Shown here: one piece after another, positions 32,216-44,467 of the stretch
Numbering within the stretch: the stretch's first letter is position 1
Layout of the letters: each line of letters begins with the position of its first letter
Assembly (NCBI GenBank): GCA_963921425.1
Contig: OY992833.1
Location: 10,147,738-10,211,737, forward strand
Reading direction: 5' to 3'
From: Dryas octopetala
Lineage: Eukaryota > Streptophyta > Magnoliopsida > Rosales > Rosaceae
Length of the DNA stretch: 64,000 nt
The notes under the pieces: generated by a model
What the model saw: only the letters and a program-made list of their open reading frames with translations
Database searches by the model: none
What the model was told of the DNA's origin: nothing
Position numbers and translations under genes: made by a program

Positions 32216-33165
32216 CAGTGGCGGATCCAGGAATGATTTGGTATGGGGTTAAGATTAAGGTCGAAATCCAGAGTCTTATCTCACTTTGTTTTGAACAAAC
32301 ACAAATACATCAACCAAGAAAATAGAATAAAAATTATAGTATATTCCTTACATCAACTAAGAAATAAAATTTATTATAACCAAGCAATCATTAACAAACA
32401 AAACGGAATAAAAAAATAAATTATTACAAGTGTTGTGCTCTGTTACTTAAAGTTATCTATCATACAATAAAAAAATATAGCAAAAAAGTGTAAATGGGAA
32501 AGAATATGTAAGTTTTTTACCGAGCAAGATTATAATGATGAAGTTAACAAATTCATTTGAATAACAGATCGAAAAATAAAAGGCACCTAAATATTTGCAT
32601 AAAGAAAACCCACAACTATATTCAAAAATAGAGAAAGAGAAAGATGTTTAAAGGGGGCATACCATAAAAATGTGAACACATATTTGCATTAAGTTGTTTT
32701 CTACATCCCTGTATGGATTTTTTTAAGAAAACTCTTAAATAAAATAAAAATAGAAAATACATGCAACATTATTGATCAAATATCAATATCAAGGAAATAG
32801 AAAACAAAAAATTACAGAGACTTACCCAAAGGTGAAGCCCAAGCTTTGTGGGAGGAAATGTCAGAGGAAGAAGTGGGAGGGTGGAGAGTGGCTATGAGAG
32901 TGGTGGGAATAGACCACCGTTTTGGCCATTTAACAAGTGAAATCATAAACCCCACATCTTTGTCACGTGATTCAGCCTTTCTTCTTCTTCTCCAGTTCAG
33001 TTTTTCTCTTTGTGCCATTTTCACAAACACCTGCAACTCGTCTTTGCCCCTCCATCTTCAAGCATCAACCATGGTTTCATGGGGTCAAGATTGTTCCCAT
33101 AGGCTAAGTTTTCAGAGTTCATGGGGTCAATTGACCCCATTGACCTCATTGTAGATCCGCCCCTG
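32216..33165. mobile_element. Non-autonomous hAT element, 950 bp
   Basis: Starts CAGTGGCGGATCCAGGAATG and, reversed from the other end, CAGGGGCGGATCTACAATGA. A perfect 8-bp target duplication GTTGTGAC lies at 32208-32215 and 33166-33173. There is no hAT transposase. The segment 32820-33160 is less AT-rich and has overlapping open frames on both strands (32846-33154 + and 32812-33036 -) without recognised domains. The element at 38009 has the same kind of ends. Confidence 0.9.
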
Positions 33166-33173
33166 GTTGTGAC

Positions 33174-33763
33174 TGCATGAAATTAATAAACGTTTAGGAT
33201 TAATATGAATTTAAGGCTTTAAATTTAGGCTTCAAAGTTGATTAGCCATACGGCCTATAGATTAAACACTAAAAACTCAAGTCTTAAATCATAATACAAT
33301 ACTAAAAAAATAATTAATGAAATAATATGTGACTATGACTTAGAAAAAAAATTGTGAATGTCATGTTGTCACACTTCAGTTGGAAAATAAAAGAAAAAAT
33401 TTTGGCCGATCGATCAACAAAATGGTGTTTTTTCCTAACAATGGAAAATTTGGTACATAAACTAAAAATTGATATCTAAACTGAAATTCATAAAAATTTG
33501 CTAGTTGTAATGGAAAAATATTGTGACTAAAGCAAAAATTTAAGATTAAGCTACAAATATTGCATGAAGTAGGCCACTAATCAATCGGTGGCTCTACGAA
33601 CCGCTCAACTGCTCTATGGATCGCCTTATAGTATTTTTGTATATTGGTGTGACTGCCTACAGTCACAATGTTGACTTTCCAGCATAAAGTTCATAAAATT
33701 TTAGGGTTTATAAGGGTTGAGGACTTCAGATTTAAGTTTAAGGGCTAAACTCTTAAAGTTAAG
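33174..33763. other. Intergenic, no recognised content
   Basis: No gene or element boundary is supported. Confidence 0.4.
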
Positions 33764-34710
33764 AGGCAAGCACTAAAAAAACTTATTTGGGCTATCAATA
33801 GGCTAAGCTACTAATTAATCGGTGGAGTGACATTTTAACCTAGTACCTGAATTAAAATAACATAAAATATTTGGTAGTTATATTTGTGAGAAGAAGTCAG
33901 CATACAACTATCCGAGTATCAAACATGATTGATTAAAGAATGACTTATATGATATTATAATTATTTAATATAAAAGGACAATTAAAATTAAGCCAGAAAA
34001 TTAAAAGGGGGGGAACATGCGTGTTCTCTTCACTATATAATTATATATTTACTCACATCGATTCGATGGCCCAAAGTATGTATCTATTGTGATTAGTTCC
34101 AACTTCTAAGACTAATTTAATTTGTTAAGAAGCAAGCACTAAAAAAACTTATTTGGGCAATCAATAGGCTAAGCTACTGATTAATCGGTGGAGTGACATT
34201 TTAACTTAGTACCTGAATTAAAATAACATAAAATTTTACTATTAAAATATAGAGATAAATATAATTTGGTAGTTAAAACTTAAAATCAACAAACCTATAA
34301 ATTTTTGCATATTTATAATATTTTCTCAGTCTCCAAGAGATACAGTGAATAAGTTTCCGGGAGTGCGATGTGGCTAACCGATTAATTGGCCGGTTATATG
34401 TTTGTAGCATATATCATAACCAAATATGCGGATTCATTATTGTTCATGTGATGGAGGCGTAAGACAGGGGTTGATCCAATCAACGTGAGAAGAAGTCAGC
34501 ATACAACTATCCGAGTATCAAACATGATTGATTAAAGAATGGCTTATATGATATTATAATTATTTAATATAAAAGGACAATTAAAATTAAGCCAGAAAAT
34601 TAAAAGGGGGGAACATGCATGGTCTCTTCACTATATAATTATATATTTACTCACATCGATGGCCCAAAGTATGTTATGTATTGTGATTAGTTCCAACTTC
34701 TAAGACTAAT
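33764..34710. repeat. Tandem duplication, first copy internally deleted
   Basis: Two blocks occur in the same order twice. Block X (GGCAAGCACTAAAAAAACTT..., 33764-33870 and 34130-34235) and block Y (GAGAAGAAGTCAGCATACAA..., about 33889-34115 and 34483-34705). In the first copy X and Y are separated by about 18 bp; in the second by about 250 bp, with TTTGGTAGTTA kept in both. So a segment of about 600 bp was duplicated and the first copy then lost about 230 bp, or the second gained it. No coding content. Confidence 0.8.
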
Positions 34711-34771
34711 TTAATTTGTTTGTCTTGAAGAAATGAACATGGCCTATTTATGGGATACAAGTGCTTTGTGA

Positions 34772-34870
34772 ATTTTTTTGTGTTTTGAGATTTAGGGGGA
34801 AGGGAGAATCGAACTTGGGTGTAGAGTAACAAACTCTACGGTCCTTCCAACTGAATTGCCCACTAACTAT
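34772..34870 (-). mobile_element. tRNA-derived SINE with perfect 14-bp target duplication
   Basis: On the minus strand the insertion reads GTGGGCAATTCAGTTGGAAGG (box-A-like), then GTTCGATTCTCCC (box B) and an AAAACACAAAAAAATT tail. CAAGTGCTTTGTGA is found at 34758-34771 and 34871-34884. It differs from the SINE family near 5.1 kb. The centre has a short inverted pair, GTAGAGTTTGTTACTCTAC. Confidence 0.85.
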
Positions 34871-34884
34871 CAAGTGCTTTGTGA

Positions 34885-35466
34885 TCTTAATTTCGGAGTA
34901 TTAATACTAAGAATTTTATCTGAAAGAGCGCCATGCGACAAAGCAACTATTTTGCTCTACTGACTCTGGGATAATACTCGATGGGTGTTCAAGGCGAGTA
35001 TATTTAAAAGAAATAAACCTAGTATTAGTGTTATAGTCTGAATATTGTTATTTGTATACACATAATTAACGGCGTTACTACTTTAGATAGCAGTTGATGT
35101 GGTAATATTGTAAAGTTAATGACATAAACTTAGTTCAATCTTATTTAGAACAAGAAAAAATACCGCCAAATATACACTATTAATTATCTTACTGAAAATT
35201 AGGCGTAGATCCAATTTTAGACTGCCATTCGAACTATAACCATATAGTTGTGTACATTTGTGCTCAAAAACCATTTTTGTAGGCTAAGGTCTAAAACCCC
35301 ATAACACATCAACAATAATTTATTTAAACAAAAAAAAAAAAAAACAATAATTATGTAATAACTATATTGGCCCTCACATTATTTTTTTTTAAATTTTGGC
35401 TCATATTATCTCCTAAAATTAAGATAATTAATCTAAATTAATCTAAAAAATTATTAAAGATAATAT
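34885..35466. other. Intergenic, repeated AT-rich motif
   Basis: The stretch 35205-35465 resembles 46745-46925: TAGATCCAATTTTA, TAGGCTAAG.TC.AAAA, TTTTGGCTCATATTATCTC, AAATTAAGATAATTA. It is an old interspersed repeat with no recognised ends. Nothing else is seen. Confidence 0.4.
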
Positions 35467-36529
35467 GACAGGACCAACCCCAGATTCCACTCTGAAATCC
35501 AGAGTGATCCTGTGGGGTTCAACACCGTTAGGGTGTCGGGTCCGCTTATCTCAATTACCTTGGGATCATTGTAGGGAAGTCAATCTAAGTGGAGAATTCT
35601 ACCGAAAGTTCGGCTGAGTCTCCCTATAAATTGTACAATCACACCTATAAGATATCCAAATCACACTTCTAATTCAAAAACCAACCTCAATCACAACCAA
35701 AAAGGGGTTTCAGACCCACTAAACAATATTCAGGATAACCACAACATTTCCGGTTAATTCAGAGCTTACTAATTGCGGTTACACTCGCTTGCAATTAATA
35801 AAATAGATACATTGATCCTAAAAGTCCATAGATTGGGATGAATTCACGAATTCCTCGACGTGGTATGATCCGACCTTAACCATCTCTAATACCTAGAGAG
35901 AAATATTAAAAGAAAACGTGAGAATAATCTCAATGAGTGGAAAAAATAAACTCTAAAATATTTCTCTCGAAAATCATTTTATAAAATGCCTATTTTCCTT
36001 GAGCTCATTTTCTTTTGAAAGCCCCCAGTTTTAAAATCATTTTGTAATCTATTTTCGAAATCAATTCAAATCTATGAATTTTCATATTGCATGCTGCATA
36101 GGAAAGCTCATAAATATGAAATATGGAGAGATCTAAAAATGATGCAATGCACTAGAAATAAATAGATCCTCATATGCATTTTTGTAAATAAATCATTCAT
36201 TGGAAATTCAGACTCTGAAATATGTCATGCTCAATGATAAATCACATATTGATAATCAACCTTTTAAATAATAATAAAATCTGCAACTAAATTTGATATC
36301 GTCAAACTGTCAAACTGTATATAATTTTAAACTAAAAATCTTTCATCTCAAATAAATACTAAATAAACTGAAAGATCAATAAAACTGCTTAAGCAGTAAA
36401 GTTAAACATCTAAAATAACAATGCATCTGCTCAACTGAAACTGTCATACTTATAATCTTTGCTGCTAAAAACTTATATTTTAAAATACTCAGCAAACTGA
36501 AAACACATACCACACTAGTACTCGAGGAA

Positions 36530-36680
36530 CTACTGGTCATACACATGTGCGGAATCCTGTATCGCACAGGCAGGTGGGATATGCTGGCCATACACCTGTA
36601 TGGAATACTGCATCATACTAGGCAGGAAAATAAGCTAGTCATACACATGTGCAAAGTGATCTCGATGCACATGCTGACCA
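36530..36680. repeat. Three diverged tandem units of about 50-60 bp
   Basis: GGTCATACACATGTGCGGAAT, GGCCATACACCTGTATGGAAT and AGTCATACACATGTGCAAAGT start successive units, each continuing with a CATC/CGCA..AGGCAGG type stretch. Confidence 0.7.
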
Positions 36681-37052
36681 AACTGGTTATACGTGCACGC
36701 AGAACTGCCCTCAAAGGGCGAGGCATCCTGATGCACGGCCCAAAGCTTCTATATGTGTCGTGATGGGTGTCAAAGACCTAACTGAATCTCAACTTGGGAA
36801 TGGGTACTCATGTAGTTGTTTGAAACTGCTTTCTTTAACTCAATAAACCATATTTAAAAAAAAAAAAAAAAGTAAAGTATGCCATTTGAAATTCAATCTT
36901 ATTTTGTAAACACCCTTAAAATTCATTTCATGAATCTCCGAACGTGAAATTTGATGGATCTCATAAACATGCTATTTAGTAAGATTAATCCATGCATAAA
37001 ATAAGATTTTAAAATATGTCGTGATTATTAAAATCATCTCAACACTTGATTT

Positions 37053-37396
37053 ATTAAAACTTGAAGATGCTCAATTCCAATGAAATAATTTCCAAGACTC
37101 ATGCCCAAAAAACTTTCATGTCATGTCAAACTTATAAATGAAATATGATTTAAATATAATTCGAATAAAATGTTAAACACTTGATTAAAAAAATTTAAAT
37201 GCATAGAATCCTACCATCGAAATAATTAAAACTTGAAGATGCTCAATTCCAATGAAAGAATTTCCAACACTCATGCCCAAAAAACTTTCATGTCATGTCA
37301 AACTTATAAATCAAATATGATGTAAATATAATTCGAATAAAATGTTAAACACTTGATTAAAAAAATTTAAATGCATAGAATCCTACCATCGAAATA
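37053..37396. repeat. 172-bp tandem duplication
   Basis: 37053-37224 and 37225-37396 both start ATTAAAACTTGAAGATGCTC and end with CATAGAATCCTACCATCGAA. Only a handful of differences were seen (for example AATAATTTCC versus AAGAATTTCC). Confidence 0.9.
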
Positions 37397-37842
37397 AAAC
37401 CATGAAATGCTCATGCATAATTTCTTTAAAAATACTTCTTAAAACTTTAAAGCCAAAACCATACTTCTTAGGCTAGATAATCTTGAAATTCCCAAGAGAC
37501 TCCAATTTCTATAATAAAGGCAAATCAAATCATATAAAATATTTAATTTTGTTCATGAATAAAATGCTAAATATTTAAAATCTTCAAATCATTTAAAAAA
37601 AAGAAGAAGCCCAATTCACTGTGAGAAATCTAGATTCGATCCTCTACCAGATTGTCTCGCGCTTCGGTAGTTCGCATATAAAATAAAACAATGAAATATA
37701 AGATTAGACTCAACTCAAAGACATTTCCAAGTGTGTGTTTAAAGCCTAGACGTCTCACCCAACTCTTATATCTCACCACGGTTAACCACACACTTCTCTT
37801 AAAACCCATAAACACTCTAATTCACTTCGAGTCCTCTCCAGC

Positions 37843-40800
37843 TGTTGCACCCAAACCCCGGGTATGCAGCAGAGACACCTACCTTGAATGCCCCAAGAGA
37901 TTAATATTACTAAATCAAGTATTAATCTCCCAAGATACCCAAGGCATGTTAAGCCTTTTGGTTTAGTACGGGTTGGATCAGAGATAAATAATAAATAACG
38001 GAAACATGCAGTGACAGATCCAGGAATTTTATCTCGGGGGGGTCATAGTGTAAAACCCGGCGGGAGGCGGCAGGTCGCAGACGGGTGGGGGCTAGCCGAC
38101 GGCGATTTGCAGGTAGATGGGGCTGGATAAGGGGTTAGAGTTTGAGAAAATGTGAATTAGGGATAAATGGTGAACACCTATTAAGCCATTAGGCTCATGT
38201 TTATTTCTTTACTCAATTTTTTTTTTCAACTTTATTCCTTACTTTCAAAAAGTTGCACTAAGGTACCCTAACTACAAATCTGTGTCAATAAAGTACTTCC
38301 GTTAGTCTGGCCGTAAAAAAAAACCGTTATCTTATAACACGACAATGAGGTAGCACCCACAAACCCCACCACTTACTTTTTAAAAATAGCCACTTAAAAA
38401 GAAAAACAATAAAAAAAACATATAAACTTTTTAAAATGATGTAAAATTCAAAAAAAAAAAAAAATGAACAAAAAATTTGGAAAGATCTCCACGTGCTGGT
38501 GCATCCCACCCCACCCATTTTCTTTTTCTTTCTCCTCTTTTTTTTTTAACTTCTTCTTTTTCTGCAAGACTGCAACTCCACCATCACCAACAAAAAAAAA
38601 AAAAAAACAGGGAGAACATCATATAGCATAAGAAGATAAGAGAAGTTAGGCGGCGGCTAGGCTAGGCTTGGTGGGCTTAAGGGTCATGGCGGCTAGGCCT
38701 GGGGGGTCACAGAGGTTGGGCTTGGGGTCACAGTGACTGGGCTTGGGGTTTCGTCGGGGAAGGGTCGCCGGTGTTGGGGGGTCAGGCAACCCCCTATCTT
38801 TGAACGTGGATCTGTCCCTGGAAACATGTGAAGTAAAAATAATTAAAACTTCTTTATAAAAGCAACCCCTAAGGTTACAGTAGTTCATTGCAACCTTAAA
38901 GAATTTAAATAAACTCGAATTACATAGCAAGTATAGAATAAAGGTTTCAAAGCTACACAAACGTAAAATCGAAATAAATAACTCAAAACCATCTCCAATC
39001 AATGGAGAAAAAATCAATAAAACATACTCGACACTAGAAAATCAATTAAATGACATCACCAATTGAATCCAGGAAGTTGACAAGTTTCAAGATATTGTTA
39101 TACTCGACCCTCGTCCAAGTTCGTCTTTTTATCATGCTCGTACCTATAAAACATCCAATAAACAAGGAACAAAACAAATTTATGGGGTAAGCATCACATA
39201 CGATCATAGCTTCCCTTTAGGGGACCCTACTAGGTTTGAAAACCACAAAACCTTTTTCAGTGTAAATCACAGTGGAAATCATTTTCTGTTGTTGGATCCT
39301 TAAATCATCAAAATAAGTTCTTCAAACTTTTCATTTGAAATCCTTTTCAATACATTTATGATTCGATTGTACATGTACATAATTATAATCATGCAAATTC
39401 ATAACAAATCATTCATATCTAATGGTCAATACACATTAGGTACAAATATGGCTAGCTATTAAAAAAAATAGCATCTATAGCAAGAGTGCCATGATAAACA
39501 GAAATAGGAACTCGCAATTGAGATACCGTATCACTGCTACCTGATCAATCATGGGTCCCCGCTTCACACAAGAACACGTACAACGTTACCTCAACTCTCA
39601 AATCAATCACAATAAACATAATAATAATAGCATGTTATAATAATTTAAAATCACGCACACACACACACACACACAAAGTCTATATAGTCAGGAATGTATG
39701 ATAAATCCCCCTACCTGAAATCCAATGCTCTTCTTGCCTATCCATCCCTATTTGTCTCGAATCCACCTCCTTTTTATCACGTCACAAAGAAATCTTTTGG
39801 CAACTGATGTTCCTAGTGTCTGACAATACGACAACTTAGTCAAAAGTTAAGCTCAACAACAATCTCGTCATGACCCATCCTTTTAGGTCACACGCCCTTA
39901 AAGACTCTATTCCTAAGTGGATTAAACTCTACATTTTAGGGTTTATTAGTTTCACGTTTTATCTTAAAGTCAAACTACTTGATTAATTACTTTAATTCAA
40001 AACAATTGTACAAATTAATTTAGATTAAATCAAACCTAAGTACTATCGAAGTAACTTAATTAATAACCACTAATTAATTAAGATTGAATAATGACTTAAG
40101 TCCAACTTAATCTCTCCCATAGGGTCATTCTAAGCCTAACATGTTAATAGCCTTGAATTAAATCTTCAAATTAAAGTTACAACTAATCATGCTTAATTAA
40201 CTAATTAAATTAAGTAATTAAATCTCCAAAATAAACTTAGGCATACTTAATTAATAAATGAATCATATTTAATTAATCTAAGCATTCAACCTAATATTAA
40301 AGCCTAAGACAAATAAATAAAGCAGAAATATTAAAATACTTACCCGGTTGTAGACCTCCAAAGCTAGACTTCAACTCTTGAACTCCTCCTCCTTGGCAAG
40401 CTCTCCAAAGAAAACTTTTAAACTATGAGAATTTTCTTCCCTTTTGATATGTCTCTTCCTAGAGAGACTCTCAAAGAACCAAGGTGTGAGTAACTCTAAC
40501 TTCACTTGGTGGTGCAAGTGAAAATGAGGTACAAGAGTCTTTATTTATAGGCACTAGGGGATGGGAAGAAGTTGTAAGCTTCCAATGTAGGACAAAAACA
40601 CCTAAATGCACTAATAAGAGAGAAATCCCGAACCAAGTCGAAAATACAAATATTTTGTGAGATAAAATGGATATCAGGCTAGTCAAATGGGTTGGGCGAG
40701 TCGGGTCAACACGCGGGTCAACACAGCCTGCCCGGTGGTACTGGGTAGCTCCAAAGGATGAACGGCTTAGATCCTTCCGGTTTTAATGAAGCGGAACAGT

Positions 40801-41363
40801 TAGGATTAAATCATAGGATCTGATCCGATATGGTGCAGCGCACTAACCCTTCTATAAGCTCGCTTTGTTAGCGCCTACTGGGCGCCTTGTCAGTTCACTA
40901 GGCCAATGACAACACGCCATGTCGCGTGCTATCAGTCCCAGTCAGCATCCCTTTTTTTATTTTTTTATTTTTCTATTTTTTCTAATTTTCTCAACTTCAG
41001 AACTCACCAAAAATAGCATGGGACTCCAAATAATTCTTCAAAAAATCCTACAGACTCGTCTCACTGAGTACTAATTTTCTATGACTTCAAAATAGTCAAA
41101 TCACTTCTAGAAAAATTATGAAAAAATCTCCTCTTATAATTTAATTCTGAAAAATAAAAATAAAAAAAATAATTATTAAACTCTTGAATTTCCTTTTTCA
41201 AAATTCACTTTAACACAACTAAACTCTAAAATCAAAATCAAAGGTCTAAGTTAGTCAAAAAAAAAGTTTAAGAAAATCGATAATTCCTTTGATCAAACCT
41301 TAAGAACAAGGTTGAAAAACTTAAGTACAAAATTACCATAAGTCAAAAATTCGAGGTGTTACA
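37843..41363 (-). mobile_element. LTR copy of the 9346 family with a nested hAT element
   Basis: On the minus strand it starts TGTAACACCTCGAATTTTTG and ends GGGTTTGGGTGCAACA. Flanking CCAGC (37838-37842) and CCAGT (41364-41368) are a 5-bp target duplication with one change. Large parts align with the solo LTR at 9346, including CTATAAATAA (40541-40550, minus) and TTTGAGAGTCTCTCTAGG. Without the nested hAT element it is about 2.7 kb, the same size as the 9346 copy, and no internal retrotransposon sequence is present: a second solo LTR. Confidence 0.75.
38009..38820. mobile_element. Non-autonomous hAT element, 812 bp, nested in the LTR
   Basis: Starts CAGTGACAGATCCAGGAATT and, reversed from the right, CAGGGACAGATCCACGTTCA. 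The 8-bp GAAACATG is at 38001-38008 and 38821-38828. Both ends are G-rich, the centre AT-rich. The minus-strand open frame 38646-39017 crosses the element boundary and is not a gene. No transposase. Confidence 0.9.
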
Positions 41364-41823
41364 CCAGTTCAATTCCAACGTCACCTACATTGTCTATTCC
41401 AATCATAAACTCACGGAACCTGTGTAGGACCTACCTCAATCGGGAAATAGTCCGTGAGTTGTTTCAGTATCGGAAAAGTGTCTGATTACTGTCCGATTTG
41501 GGGTTTCGTCAACTCCGACCAACTTCAATCTATCCAAACCAATAACCGACTTAATACGGGTCTCAATTTCACTGTGAAAAATCAAATGGACGGTTAGGTG
41601 GTTGGAACCACTGCCGTCGCCGCCCAAAGTGGCGTTACAAAATCCCAATTTCTCAATTTCTCAAAATTTCTCAAACTTTTCAATTCTAATCAACAATTGG
41701 AGGTTTCTAAGGGTGAACATTGTCTAAAAACACCCAAGAACACCCCCCCCCCCCAAATTCGGAATCCAAAGGAAACCCGAAATGGGTTCCTAAACCCCAA
41801 AATCCAATTTCTCAAAAACTCAA
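41364..41823 (-). mobile_element. Continuation of the LTR-like repeat that hosts the nested LTR
   Basis: Resumes after the insertion at 37843-41363. Contains C-rich runs (CCCCCCCCCC near 41743) and repeated TTTCTCAA words. No domain was recognised. The open frame 41598-41831 is low-complexity. Confidence 0.3.
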
Positions 41824-43599
41824 ACACCTAGTCATATATAGTTTATGGCCCACAAACTAAATAGAATTTAGCCTCGAATCTATTTAGTTATGATTACAAT
41901 ACAGTACGATCATTTCTCTCAACTATGTCCCAATTACATCATCGGTGTAGAACTAGTGTCAAAACCCATTACAGAATATAATCATATATGTGACTCTAAT
42001 GCTCTGGGTAGAGACTTTGCTAGTCTTCCTATCCTGGAACATCTCCTTCTTTACGGAAGGTGAGAGATTCCATGTTGCACACTCACATTCCTTCATATAT
42101 GTGTCAATGCACCCAACATACACATGTAACCCATGCTTGATTGCGTTGGTCCATTTTGTGCGGTTAAAGTACACTGAGCACACACACAAGACATTGGTAG
42201 TCTCTCAAGTCTGAGGACTAATCAATATCTATCAGAACTACAGAGTTCCTATTTGACATGTCGTAAAGCTTCATCTAAGATTCTATGTTTGGTCAGTTTA
42301 TTTGACGTGTCTCTAAGCACACACCCATATAACTACTCTAGTGTCCTTACATTGTGGCATGAGACTCACCAACCCGGAGTAAGCAAGCGTATGTGCTAGT
42401 CTTGACTTATTGGAATGTCAATGTCATTAGAGCTTAATGGTCTCCATTAGTATCTCATAGTTAAGTGAGCTCACACTAGAGCAATACTAGGACGGGTGAT
42501 CTACTCGAAAGTGTCAACTCTCAATCTTAGGCAATACCAACTATCACGATAGTTGTGATCAATAATCGAATATATTGATCCTCAGTATCATTATTTCTTT
42601 TTGGTCTCCCACATACTTGTATGTGGGTGACTCAGCCTTTAGGTTCTCATTCAATTTGGCAGTAGGATCACAATTAACCTAGAACTCTTTCTAGTTAATT
42701 GCTCTTTAGACTCTACAGACCACAATGACACCTAGCCACAGTTTATGGCGCCCAAATCAAATAGAATTTAGCCTCAAACTTATTTAGTTATGATTACAAT
42801 ATAATACGGTCTCTTCTCTCAACTATGTCCCGATTACATCCTGGGTATGGAACTAGTGTCAAAACTCATTACAAGATATAATCATATATGTGACTCTAAT
42901 GCTCTGGGCAGAGACTTTACGAGTTTTTCTATCTTGGGACATCTCCTTCTTTACGGAAGATGAGAGATTCCATATTGCACACTCACATGCCTCTATGTGT
43001 GTGTTAATGCACCCAACGTACACATGTAACTAATGCTTGATTGCATTAGTCCATTTTGTGCGGTCAAAGTACACTAAACACACACACAAGACATCAGTGG
43101 TGTCTCAAGTCTGAGGAATAATCAATATCTAACATAACCACAGAGTTCCTATTTGACATGTCGTAAAGCTCCATCTAGGATTCTCTGTTCGGTCAGTTCA
43201 ATGGACGTGTCTCCAAGCACACACCCACATACCTGCTCCAATGTCCCTACAATGTGGCATGAGATTCACCAACTCGGAAGAAGCAAGCGTATGTGCTAGT
43301 CTTGACTTATTGGAATGTTTATGTCCAGTTAACATTCCCTTCATCGACTAGGAACGTTTAGGAATCTACCCATCCGATAACATGAATCTCAATGGCCTCC
43401 AAGCTCATTATGTTTCTTCTCTTAGACTTCCATGGACGCATTCATTCACTTACACGATGATCCTAGAGTTCTATTGTAGTGAATAATGCATATGCCCTAT
43501 TAATGTGTAATACATATTAATTGAAATATTCCTCGAGTCACTTCAACTAAACACCTTTGGTTAACCAATTATCATTGGTTTTAGAGCATATTTCCAACA
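41824..43599 (-). mobile_element. Copia-type LTR or leader with a 904-bp tandem duplication
   Basis: At the right end the minus strand starts TGTTGGAAATATGCTC, a common copia LTR start. Two long copies follow: 41824-42727 and 42728-about 43320, both starting ACACCTAG.CA..AGTTTATGGC and sharing AATAGAATTTAGCCTC, ATATATGTGACTCTAATGCTC and CACACACAAGACAT. The right copy is cut short and replaced by U3-like sequence from about 43325. There is no PBS, gag or pol in view. Short open frames (41959-42189) are not recognised. Confidence 0.55.
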
Positions 43600-43765
43600 G
43601 TTTTCACTAGCATATGCATCTGCCAGTAAAAGCATATGCATATGCTTTTTTACTAGAACATGTATATGCTTGTTTAGTGGTATATGTATTTTGTTTTTCT
43701 AGCACATACTTATTCTTTTCAATGCTATATGTACCTACTCTTTTACTAGTAGATGTACAATTCTT
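43600..43765. repeat. Degenerate tandem repeat of about 24 bp
   Basis: Successive units read ACTAGCATATGCATCTGCCAG, AAAGCATATGCATATGC, CTAGAACATGTATATGC, GTGGTATATGTATTTTG, CTAGCACATACTTATTC, AATGCTATATGTACCTA and CTAGTAGATGTACAATTC. Each has a TATATGTA-like core after a TAGxA lead, about seven units in all. It lies immediately outside the copia-type LTR end. Confidence 0.6.
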
Positions 43766-44466
43766 TCCTTTCCAGATGAATCTGGGTTTTGCTTGCAGAA
43801 TCATGTTAACAACAAAATGAATTATTTAAGAGGTCAAAGTAATGATTTTTATTAGCATGAAATTTATTCATAATAGCAGAACCATTTCTTCTATAGTTTT
43901 CAATGAAACACAGATGAATCTGCAAAATTTTAAAAGTTCATAAAAATGGATTTCTATAAATGAAATTTCTGTTTTGTACGACTAACGTACTTTTGAAACG
44001 AGATTCTTGGCTTTTCTTCAGTGTAGATTCCTGGTTTGTACGATCAATGTCTTTTTCTTGTAGTTATTCTTCAATTTGAGAGGGAGTTATCCTTTGATCT
44101 TGTAGATACAAAATTTCTTTGTCTATTTGGTTTTTTTTTTTTCTGCTAGTTTTTCTTCTTTTGACGCGTGTGTAATCGATCATTTTTTACTAAGAAATGG
44201 GCCCTGGACTTTGGTCATTTAATGATTTCGGTATGCGGAGTGGCATTCCTGTTATTTTTATATAAAGGCGCCGTTTTTTTTTTTTGTCTTAAAACAGCGG
44301 GCTAAAAATAGATTGAGTTGGAACTTAAGAATCATGCCGGTTGGGTTTGGGTTTAAATATTTTTTTCATTTTGGGTATCAAATTAATGCACCCAAAAAAT
44401 AAATGTAGGCGTCTGCCTAAGAGAATGACTATATGTATATATTGTTTGTAATATATATAATATTAG
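43766..44466. other. Intergenic, no recognised content
   Basis: Two similar stretches, TTTTGTACGACTAACGT and GGTTTGTACGATCAATGT (43973 and 44035), suggest an old local duplication. No gene is supported. Confidence 0.35.
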
Positions 44467-44467
44467 T

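Larger units (their letters stand above)
35467..37842 (-). mobile_element. Unclassified LTR-like repeat hosting a nested LTR, left part
   Basis: Begins near TGACAGGACCAACCCCAG and contains, on the minus strand, long A/T-rich and tandem-repeated DNA typical of retrotransposon LTRs or leaders. It has three units near 36530-36680 and a 172-bp duplication at 37053-37396. It is interrupted at 37842 by the LTR copy that ends at 41363 and continues from 41364. No gag or pol domain was recognised, so the classification is tentative. Confidence 0.35.

Noticed and set aside
32846..33154. 102-codon open frame in the hAT element
   Set aside because: It lies within the transposon, has overlapping frames on both strands and no recognised domain.
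38646..39017. 123-codon minus-strand frame
   Set aside because: It crosses the hAT/LTR boundary at 38820, so it is a chance join of two elements.
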